From: Clostridiaceae bacterium UBA5444
GTDB taxonomy: Bacteria > Bacillota > Clostridia > Clostridiales > Oxobacteraceae
Length of the DNA stretch: 11,846 nucleotides
NCBI GenBank assembly: GCA_002426575.1
Contig: DIRE01000023.1
Location: 1-11,846 of the forward strand
Reading direction: 5' to 3'
The notes below the pieces were generated by a model. That model was not told where the DNA came from, ran no database searches, and saw only the letters and a list, made by a program, of their open reading frames with translations. Of the stretch, positions 6,539 to 11,846 are shown in pieces. Every line of letters begins with the position of its first letter. Within the stretch, counting starts at the first letter, position 1. The position numbers were made by a program, and so were the translations under genes.

Positions 6539-7873
6539 ATGAAAATCTATGTGACCGATAAGAATGCAACCTTTAAGGAAAGAGAAGAAAAATTTGAAAG
6601 AGTAGAAAGAGCTGAAATGAACCTTATAAAGGTATATCCTAAAGAGAAGAAGCAGAAAATACTGGGTATAGGCGGCGCTTTGACCGAAGCAGCGGCCTAT
6701 ACATGGAGCATGATGAGCCAGGGGAAAAAGAACCAATTGATAGACTTATACTTTGGTGCAAATGGAAATCAATACAATCTATGCAGAACCCATATTCAAA
6801 GCTGTGACTTTTCACTCGGGAATTATGCCTATGTGAAAGATAATGATGTGGACCTTAAGACCTTTTCTATTGATAGGGATCGTAAATACCTGATACCTTT
6901 CATCAAAGAAGTACTTGAGGCAAACGGGGAGATCAACCTTCTGGCATCTCCCTGGAGCCCTCCGGGGTTTATGAAAAATAATGGTGAAATGAATCACGGC
7001 GGCAAACTTAAAAAGGAGTTTTATGATATCTGGGCTAAGCTGATTGTCAAATACATTCAGGCATATGCAAAAGAGGGTATAAAGGTAGGACGACTAACAA
7101 TTCAAAATGAGCCGATGGCAATTCAGCAATGGGATTCCTGCTTGTTTACTGGGGAAGATGAGAAGCAGTTTGCATGTGGATACTTGAGAAAGAGACTGGA
7201 TGAAGCAGGGCTTCAGTCAGTTAAACTCAATGTTTGGGATCATAACAAGGACATGATACTTGAGAGGACAAATGATATCTTTTATGATAAGCAAGCGTTT
7301 GATTCCATAGGTGGAATAGCATTTCATTGGTACTCAGGCGATCACTTCGAGGCTTTGCAGGAAGTAAGAAATAAATACCCGGATAAAGAATTGATTTTCA
7401 CAGAAGGTTGTGTTGAATATTCAAGGTTTAGCAGTGATAGTCAGATAGACAACGCTGAAATGTATGCACATGAGATGATAGGCGATTTCAAAGCTGGAAT
7501 CAACGGTTTCATCGATTGGAATATCATATTGGACGAACAAGGCGGACCAAATCATGATAAGAATTATTGCGATGCTCCGGTAATGTGTGATACTAATAAC
7601 GATACGATAGATATTAGATCTTCATATTATTATATAGGTCATTTCAGTCGCTTTATAAGACCTGGAGCAAGGCGGATACTTGTTTCCGGGTTTACAGACA
7701 AACTAGAGTATGTGGGATTTTTGAATCCTGACAATGAAATAATTTTAATTATTATGAATAAGACGGATAAACCACAGAATTTCAACATTTTTTGTGAAGG
7801 CAAATTATGTAGGATTCAATTAGAGGCACATTCAATTATGACAGCAACCTGGTATGCAGGCATCAATAAATAA
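6539..7873 (+). CDS. Glycoside hydrolase family 30 (cytoplasmic beta-glucosidase type)
   Basis: This 444-residue enzyme of clan GH-A shows GIGGALTEAAA (near 42), RTHIQSCDFSLGNY, LLASPWSPPGFMKNNG, then acid/base Glu191 in TIQNEP and nucleophile Glu289 in FTEGC. The C-terminal part supplies the small beta-sandwich that packs on the barrel. Similar proteins are often annotated as glucosylceramidase, but characterised bacterial members also include beta-1,6-glucanases and beta-glucosidases; the subfamily cannot be fixed by eye. No signal peptide or membrane helix is present, so it should act on imported oligosaccharides. The ATG sits 11 nt after AAAGG (6523-6527), with a stronger GGAGG further upstream. 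It follows the binding-protein gene by 28 nt with no terminator between, and precedes the GH5 gene by 34 nt. Confidence 0.92.
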   Translation: MKIYVTDKNATFKEREEKFERVERAEMNLIKVYPKEKKQKILGIGGALTEAAAYTWSMMSQGKKNQLIDLYFGANGNQYNLCRTHIQSCDFSLGNYAYVKDNDVDLKTFSIDRDRKYLIPFIKEVLEANGEINLLASPWSPPGFMKNNGEMNHGGKLKKEFYDIWAKLIVKYIQAYAKEGIKVGRLTIQNEPMAIQQWDSCLFTGEDEKQFACGYLRKRLDEAGLQSVKLNVWDHNKDMILERTNDIFYDKQAFDSIGGIAFHWYSGDHFEALQEVRNKYPDKELIFTEGCVEYSRFSSDSQIDNAEMYAHEMIGDFKAGINGFIDWNIILDEQGGPNHDKNYCDAPVMCDTNNDTIDIRSSYYYIGHFSRFIRPGARRILVSGFTDKLEYVGFLNPDNEIILIIMNKTDKPQNFNIFCEGKLCRIQLEAHSIMTATWYAGINK

Positions 7874-7907
7874 TACTTGACTGGTTTTATTGATTGGAAG
7901 GGGATAT

Positions 7908-9191
7908 ATGAAATCATATAAAAAGGTTATAATAGCAGTATCTGTGGCAATTATTATAGTTGTCGGTACTACTGCTGGAATAGTATACAACAAAAAAGTG
8001 GGCAAAGTATTCTTTGACAAAAGCAGTGTAACGAAAAGCCAGGTTCTCAGAGCTAGTGGTAAGAAGCTGATAATGCCATCAGGGGGGCAAGTACTTTTAA
8101 AGGGTGTAAACCTTGGTGGGTGGCTTGTACAGGAATCCTGGATGTGCCCAATAAACAAGGCGGACAAGGGATGGGGCATGTGGGATACGCGGGAGGCTTT
8201 TAAGAAGCGTGGCTTTACCGAGGAACAGATTTTAAAGCTCATGGACACATATGAAACAAATTGGATTACAGAAAAGGATCTGGATAATATAAAGGAGCTG
8301 GGAATGAACTGTGTAAGAGTCCCGTTCTGGTATGGCAACTTTCAGAAGGATGATAAGGGAACATATTATTGCGAAGAAAATATGGACAAAAACCCTGGAT
8401 TTCAAAAGCTAGATTGGGTCATTGAACAGTGCAGCAAACGCGGAATCTATGTTGTACTCGATATGCACGGCGCACCGGGTTTCCAGAGCAACGACCATAG
8501 TAGCGGCAGGAGTAACAGCAGTCAATTGTTTGATGATACAGATGCAGGTAAGTACTACAGAAACCTGACGGTAGAACTTTGGCAACGGATTGCAAAGCGG
8601 TATAAAGGCAATCCGATAGTGGCTGCATATGATCTGCTTAATGAACCAATGAACGGCTTTAGTAATGGTGAAAAGAATGATCGGGTATTGTGGGACTTTT
8701 ACAATGTGCTATATGATGAAATTCGTAAAGTGGACCCGGATCATATAATTTCAATGGAAGGTATCTGGGAAATGTGCAATTTGCCTAAACCCCAATCCTA
8801 TAACTGGACAAATGTGTTATATCAGACTCACAATTACAACTGGAAGAAAGAAGAGATTGACCAGAAGATAAAAGATATAGATGAAAGAAAAGACTGGAAC
8901 GTGCCTGTATATGTCGGAGAATTTCAGAGCGAGGGCATATGGGACTATGCATTAGACTCCTACAATAAGAATAATATCAGCTGGAATACATGGACATATA
9001 AGGGTGTAAAGAGTGGTCTTACTGGCTGGTTTCTTTATAGAAACCTTACAATGCCACTGGTTAATCCTGAGATGGACAGTTATGATACAATACTTCAGAA
9101 ATGGGGAATGGTTGGCACAGCAGAGCAAGGATTTAAACAGGATGAATACCTATGCGGCATAATAAAGAAATACACTTCACAGGCAAATTGA
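7908..9191 (+). CDS. Membrane-anchored glycoside hydrolase family 5, exo-beta-1,3-glucanase-like
   Basis: This 427-residue protein starts with a basic tip and one hydrophobic segment (7-26) with no lipobox or clear cleavage site, so it is probably anchored outside the membrane. The catalytic domain begins GVNLGGWL (66-73). It then shows VRVPFWYG, LDMHGAPGFQS (His187), the acid/base Glu246 in LLNEP, His308 and Tyr310 in THNYNW, and nucleophile Glu338 in VGEFQ. GVNLGGWL and HGAPG followed by a Ser/Gly/Arg loop recall fungal Exg-type exo-beta-1,3-glucanases (GH5 subfamily 9), rather than cellulases. The ATG at 7908 is chosen because GGAAGGGG (7896-7903) precedes it; a TTG at 7890 would lack a ribosome site. 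It is the last enzyme of the operon. Exact linkage preference is inferred. Confidence 0.9.
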   Translation: MKSYKKVIIAVSVAIIIVVGTTAGIVYNKKVGKVFFDKSSVTKSQVLRASGKKLIMPSGGQVLLKGVNLGGWLVQESWMCPINKADKGWGMWDTREAFKKRGFTEEQILKLMDTYETNWITEKDLDNIKELGMNCVRVPFWYGNFQKDDKGTYYCEENMDKNPGFQKLDWVIEQCSKRGIYVVLDMHGAPGFQSNDHSSGRSNSSQLFDDTDAGKYYRNLTVELWQRIAKRYKGNPIVAAYDLLNEPMNGFSNGEKNDRVLWDFYNVLYDEIRKVDPDHIISMEGIWEMCNLPKPQSYNWTNVLYQTHNYNWKKEEIDQKIKDIDERKDWNVPVYVGEFQSEGIWDYALDSYNKNNISWNTWTYKGVKSGLTGWFLYRNLTMPLVNPEMDSYDTILQKWGMVGTAEQGFKQDEYLCGIIKKYTSQAN

Positions 9192-9232
9192 TCAGAATCT
9201 GAAGGCGCAGGGAATTTGAATGAAGTTTCTTA

Positions 9233-9249
9233 ACAAAAGGTTGTTTTGT
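9233..9249. repeat. Inverted repeat upstream of the regulator gene
   Basis: ACAAAA (9233-9238) and TTTTGT (9244-9249) flank 5 nt, about 35 bp before the regulator -10 box. It lacks the AAACGTTT core of the two operon operators, so it may be unrelated or a site for another factor. No clear terminator is seen between the GH5 stop and this point. Confidence 0.25.
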
Positions 9250-9280
9250 AATATGGGTGGATTATATAGTACAAATTATC

Positions 9281-9289
9281 TGCTATAAT
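9281..9289 (+). promoter_or_regulatory. Extended -10 promoter of the LacI-family gene
   Basis: TGCTATAAT is a perfect TATAAT (9284-9289) with the TGn extension, which can compensate for the lack of a good -35. Start of transcription near 9296 leaves a leader of about 25 nt. Confidence 0.65.
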
Positions 9290-9321
9290 ATAAATGTGGC
9301 AGACTATGGCAGGTGAGTATT

Positions 9322-10335
9322 GTGGGAAAAATTACGATAAAAGATGTAGCAAGAGAGGCGGGAGTTGCAATCTCCACTGTCTCAAATGCTTTGAATAATT
9401 CAGATTTGGTAAGTGAGGATACAAAAGCTCGTATTATAAAAATAGCAGAGCAAATGAATTATATACCAAACATGAACGGTAAATATTTGAAATCCAGGAG
9501 GACCAATACGCTTGGATTTATTTCTTCGAGCATTAGGGGTCAGTATTTTTATGTACTACTAGACGCATTAAGCAGCGAATGTGAAAAGATGGGCTATGTA
9601 ATCAATTTTATCATCACTAAGGATAAAAATATAATAATGAATAATATTCTTGGGAAATCTTTTGATGGCCTTTTCATATATGAAGGCGAGCGCATTGGCC
9701 AGCAAGAACTAGACATCATTGAGCAAAATCATATAAGCACAATATTATTTGACCGTAATTACAACAGCAATTTTATCAGTAGTGTAATTTTTGACTCATA
9801 TAAAACGGGATATGATGTTACCAGATATCTGATTAATTTAGGCCATAAACGAATTTTTTTTCTGGAGGGTGCGGACGATGTATACGATAGCAACGAAAGA
9901 AAGAAAGGGTATATGGACGCCATGAAAGATTATGGCATTGAATTTCGTGAAGATTATATTGTCAGAGGTATGTTTGAAGAGGTATTCACATATAATACTG
10001 TGATTTACCTGATGAAGGTAAAAAATATAGATGCACCTGATGCTTTTATTGCCGGCAATGATCTTAGTGCCATCGGATGTATAAAGGCGTTGCATGAATT
10101 GGGATACAAGGTGCCTGATGATATAAGTGTTGTTGGATTTGATGATATTGAAATAGCACAGTATTTTACGCCGACTTTGACAACTATAAGAAACCCTATT
10201 CAAAGGCAGGGCATACTTGCAGTGGATTTAATGATAAAAATGATTAATAATGGGCAGAAAGGGATATCAGAGTCGCTTCATGGGAAGTTGATGCCACGAA
10301 ATTCATCAGGCATTTGCAGCAAGCTCAATATATAG
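9322..10335 (+). CDS. LacI-family transcriptional regulator
   Basis: This 337-residue protein has an N-terminal helix-turn-helix (TIKDVAREAGVAISTVSNAL, residues 5-24) and a hinge helix near 47-60 containing YLKSRRTNTLGF, whose Leu would wedge into a central CpG step. A periplasmic-binding-protein-like effector domain follows, with family motifs FDGLFIYE, GHKRIFFLEG, DAFIAGNDL and ISVVGFDDIEIAQYFTPTLTTI. Length is typical. The GTG at 9322 is preferred over the GTG at 9313 because AGGTGAG (9311-9317) is a good ribosome site for it; the upstream start would overlap that site. It sits 130 nt after the GH5 gene on the same strand with its own promoter. It is the obvious candidate to bind the two palindromes before the first permease, with an imported sugar as inducer (inference). 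Confidence 0.94.
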   Translation: MGKITIKDVAREAGVAISTVSNALNNSDLVSEDTKARIIKIAEQMNYIPNMNGKYLKSRRTNTLGFISSSIRGQYFYVLLDALSSECEKMGYVINFIITKDKNIIMNNILGKSFDGLFIYEGERIGQQELDIIEQNHISTILFDRNYNSNFISSVIFDSYKTGYDVTRYLINLGHKRIFFLEGADDVYDSNERKKGYMDAMKDYGIEFREDYIVRGMFEEVFTYNTVIYLMKVKNIDAPDAFIAGNDLSAIGCIKALHELGYKVPDDISVVGFDDIEIAQYFTPTLTTIRNPIQRQGILAVDLMIKMINNGQKGISESLHGKLMPRNSSGICSKLNI

Positions 10336-10439
10336 CCCATAAGGGAACTTATATTTGTGCCTTTGAGGTTTTTCAGTGTGTGCTCCGCTTCTATGTTCCT
10401 TGTTAAACAGACGGTTGATATAAATTAAATTTCTTACGG

Positions 10440-10470
10440 AAAGCACCATCGTATAAGGGTGGTGCTTTTT
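10440..10470 (+). terminator. Rho-independent terminator after the LacI-family gene
   Basis: AAAGCACCA (10440-10448) pairs with TGGTGCTTT (10460-10468) around an 11-nt loop and runs into five Ts. It closes the regulator transcript about 105 nt after its stop. The stretch between stop and stem shows no gene. Confidence 0.88.
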
Positions 10471-10477
10471 GTATTAT

Positions 10478-10517
10478 GGGAACCCCCACGTTAGACAATG
10501 CACTTAAAGGGGTACAG
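10478..10517. mobile_element. Possible insertion-sequence end remnant (IS3-like)
   Basis: This short stretch contains CCCCCACGTTAGACAA and, 8 nt later, AAAGGGGTACAG. The pattern of a C-run followed by GTTAGAC, and a G-run with GTACA, resembles terminal repeats of IS3-family (IS150-group) elements joined without an inside. No transposase coding sequence remains. This is recalled resemblance, not a match, so confidence is low. The rest of 10518-10617 shows nothing recognisable. Confidence 0.22.
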
Positions 10518-10617
10518 TTGTATTAGATCAAATGCAATTATTGTGAACATAAGTACCGCCTCTATCCCTGTTGAATTATGAAGAAAGTAGTGGTCTTTTT
10601 GGAAGTCTCTTATATAA

Positions 10618-10644
10618 AAGAGTGTACCTATACAGTACACTCTT
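10618..10644 (-). terminator. Terminator of the minus-strand membrane-protein gene
   Basis: AAGAGTGTAC (10618-10627) and GTACACTCTT (10635-10644) form a perfect 10-bp stem with a 7-nt loop. Read on the minus strand, it is followed by TTTTATATAAG, a modest U-tract. The stop codon of the gene (10628-10630) lies in the loop, and the upstream arm encodes the last residues. Confidence 0.6.
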
Positions 10645-11242
10645 CCACATTAGCAGATTCGATTTTTATTTTATTCAATGTACTTATAATATTTCCTACG
10701 CATTGCTCATTATTAATATTTTTAAGTAAACATTCAATATTAACTCCATTTTGAACATAAGATAAATATAAATATTCATTATGAATTTGGGTTTTCTTTT
10801 GCATTGCTACGGATGCTACACCAAATATTAAAAATCTAGTAAAAGTTGCATCTCTCTGTATTTGGTCTTCAGTTTTAAACTCATATTTAACAAGTTGATT
10901 TATTGGAATTTCTTGACCTGTATTTGTATTTTCTTTGTAAAAAAATATTGAATTATTTTTGTGTATTTGGAATAAGATATTATCATTTGTTTGTAGGTAA
11001 GGGTGTCCTCCTATATGTGTAAGTTTAATTTCTGTAAGTATATTTTGAGCTTTTCTACGAAGATTTTCTTTTTCTTCTTTTTCTTTGGTTTGTTTTGATG
11101 TCTCTTCTGCAGTAGCTTTGCATACATAGATTAACAGTATAATAAAAACTATAAAAGAAAGTGCTACAAGCATACTAAAACCTTCTTCACTAAGATCATC
11201 AATTGTTGTAAATAATAGTTGGATATTTGCCCAAACATACAT
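10628..11242 (-). CDS. Small membrane protein with coiled coil and PH-like C-terminal domain (uncharacterised)
   Basis: This 204-residue protein of unknown function has a short N-terminus and one membrane helix (about 22-41, LVALSFIVFIILLIYV). A charged Lys/Glu-rich segment (about 42-72) is likely to be helical or coiled coil. The beta-rich domain to about 197 contains TRFLIFGVASVAMQKK followed by NEYLYLSYVQNG, an arrangement seen in bacterial PH-like domains of small membrane or phage-linked proteins. The soluble part is probably cytoplasmic. The start is well supported: on the minus strand GAGGTGAT (11248-11255) lies 5 nt before the ATG. It is a single gene convergent with the LacI-family gene, with its own promoter and terminator, and is noticeably more AT-rich than the sugar operon. 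The PH-like call is tentative. Confidence 0.85.
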   Translation of the reverse strand: MYVWANIQLLFTTIDDLSEEGFSMLVALSFIVFIILLIYVCKATAEETSKQTKEKEEKENLRRKAQNILTEIKLTHIGGHPYLQTNDNILFQIHKNNSIFFYKENTNTGQEIPINQLVKYEFKTEDQIQRDATFTRFLIFGVASVAMQKKTQIHNEYLYLSYVQNGVNIECLLKNINNEQCVGNIISTLNKIKIESANVEECTV

Positions 11243-11255
11243 TATATATCACCTC

Positions 11256-11287
11256 AATTCAATTTGTGATATTTACCTAATTGAATT
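11256..11287. promoter_or_regulatory. Inverted repeat over the start region of the minus-strand gene (candidate operator)
   Basis: AATTCAATT (11256-11264) and AATTGAATT (11279-11287) are perfect inverted copies separated by 14 bp. One arm overlaps the -10 box; the other lies just before the ribosome site. Only part is transcribed, so a protein-binding operator is likelier than an RNA hairpin. AT-richness makes chance possible. Confidence 0.4.
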
Positions 11288-11313
11288 ATATTGTATATGA
11301 TTGCAAATGTCAA
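11285..11313 (-). promoter_or_regulatory. Perfect consensus sigma-A promoter of the membrane-protein gene
   Basis: On the minus strand, TTGACA (11308-11313) and TATAAT (11285-11290) are both exact consensus with a 17-bp spacer. Transcription would start near 11278, leaving a leader of about 36 nt before the ATG. Confidence 0.85.
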
Positions 11314-11519
11314 TTAATGGTACGATGCTATGCTTAAAACATGGACTTAATCGAATTTAATTGCCCTACATTTAATTTGTTTACGTTAACTGATACAAAA
11401 TTATCATTTTAAAGTTAATTTTCTTAAAGCATTTGATATATATTTGATCGCCATAATAACTATAAGTTGGCGTATTGTTAAAAAGTGCGTAATGTTTTTG
11501 AGCCTTTAGCATCTCTTAA
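11314..11519. other. AT-rich stretch without recognisable genes
   Basis: All readable frames are broken by stops. The only structure seen is a weak inverted repeat, CGCCA (11449-11453) with TGGCG (11468-11472), around a 14-nt loop. No promoter, RNA gene or known element is recognised. Confidence 0.5.
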
Positions 11520-11735
11520 AATTTTTTTATCTGTTTATCCGTAACTTGTCCCATAAAAAACGACATAGAATCTTACCAATATAATATAAATCAAATCGTG
11601 GGAGATTTAAAAATAATCTCTGACTGGTTAATCGAAAGAAATAAGAAAGAAGATTTTACAGTTTATACGGATGAGGATTTTCATAGTAGTGTTTACAAAA
11701 ACCTCGAAAGTAGTTTTAAAGATATTTTTAAGTAA
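11520..11735 (+). pseudogene. Orphan C-terminal coding fragment, gene unknown
   Basis: One frame is open from after a TAA at 11517-11519 to a TAA at 11733-11735. Its last part, from about 11568, looks protein-like, with stretches such as ISDWLIERNKKEDF and NLESSFKDIF. There is no in-frame ATG. The only start is a GTG at 11598, giving 45 residues, and it has no ribosome site. The likeliest reading is the tail of a gene whose front was lost; a tiny real gene is possible. I do not recognise the family. A hairpin terminator follows about 40 nt later, as expected for a former gene end. Confidence 0.4.
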
Positions 11736-11773
11736 AAATATTGTTCGCGACCTCCATCCCATCAAAAAAAACC

Positions 11774-11797
11774 AAAACCGGCAATGCCGGTTTTTTT
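11774..11797 (+). terminator. Strong rho-independent terminator, possibly bidirectional
   Basis: AAAACCGGC (11774-11782) pairs with GCCGGTTTT (11786-11794) around a 3-nt loop, followed by further Ts to 11797. Upstream A-runs (11764-11771 and 11774-11777) give T-runs on the minus strand, so it could also stop transcription from the right. Confidence 0.85.
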
Positions 11798-11820
11798 GGT
11801 CTATATATAAAAGGGGGAGA

Positions 11821-11846
11821 ATGTGTCTTTATTTACTATATTTATA
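11821..11846 (+). CDS. Possible start of a gene running off the right edge
   Basis: A purine-rich ribosome site AAAAGGGGG (11809-11817) precedes an ATG at 11821 and an overlapping GTG at 11823 in another frame. Both frames stay open to the edge and read hydrophobic (MCLYLLYL or MSLFTIFI). Spacing is 3 nt to the ATG and 5 nt to the GTG, so the GTG may be the better start. Only eight residues are visible, so this is weak. Confidence 0.35.

Noticed and set aside
6513..6542. Tiny upstream reading frame (9 codons) overlapping the GH30 start
   Set aside because: It is short, has no ribosome site of its own, and is explained by the purine-rich stretch before the GH30 start.
7832..8338. Long minus-strand open frame (168 residues) opposite the GH30/GH5 junction
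   Set aside because: It is antisense to two clear enzyme genes, rich in Ser, Phe, Pro and Thr as expected of a shadow frame, and shows no recognisable motif.
9838..10203. Minus-strand 121-residue frame opposite the LacI-family gene
   Set aside because: The plus-strand frame has all LacI-family motifs; the antisense frame has none.
1..11846. CRISPR array or other tandem repeat array
   Set aside because: No regularly spaced repeats were seen anywhere in the window.

Overview
The window looks like a chromosomal segment of a low-GC, Gram-positive anaerobe of the Clostridia (Firmicutes). The evidence is AT-rich DNA, consensus sigma-A promoters, strong purine-rich ribosome sites, TTG and GTG starts, a lipoprotein-type solute-binding protein, and a CUT1 sugar importer with no ATPase gene of its own. 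The species cannot be named from the sequence.

Layout. Positions 1-2317 hold the end of one cluster: the last codons of an upstream gene (probably DUF58, by context), then a large membrane-anchored transglutaminase-like protein of the TgpA type. A tRNA gene with Leu anticodon CAG follows (2387-2463), with its own promoter and a strong terminator. Positions 2610-2964 are a long regulatory leader with a promoter, two AAACGTTT-centred palindromes and small hairpins. Positions 2971-9191 form one co-directional operon: two sugar permeases, a lipoprotein solute-binding protein, a cytoplasmic GH30 beta-glucosidase-type enzyme and a membrane-anchored GH5 enzyme resembling fungal exo-beta-1,3-glucanases. 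A LacI-family regulator (9322-10335) follows with its own extended -10 promoter, and a terminator closes the block. Convergent to it is a gene for a small membrane protein with a PH-like tail (10628-11242, minus) and a perfect consensus promoter. The last 600 bases hold mostly non-coding DNA, an orphan coding fragment, a strong hairpin terminator and the possible start of another gene at the right edge.

How the genes may work together (inference). The GH5 enzyme, anchored outside the cell, would trim beta-1,3/1,6-type glucan or bind its oligosaccharides. The lipoprotein and two permeases would import the products, energised by a shared MsmX-type ATPase encoded elsewhere. The cytoplasmic GH30 enzyme would split them to glucose. 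The LacI-family protein would repress the operon at the two palindromes until the sugar is present. The most unusual items are the tRNA-Leu(CAG), which has Leu-type D-arm features but only a 5-nt variable loop, and the paired operators 286 bp apart in the leader.
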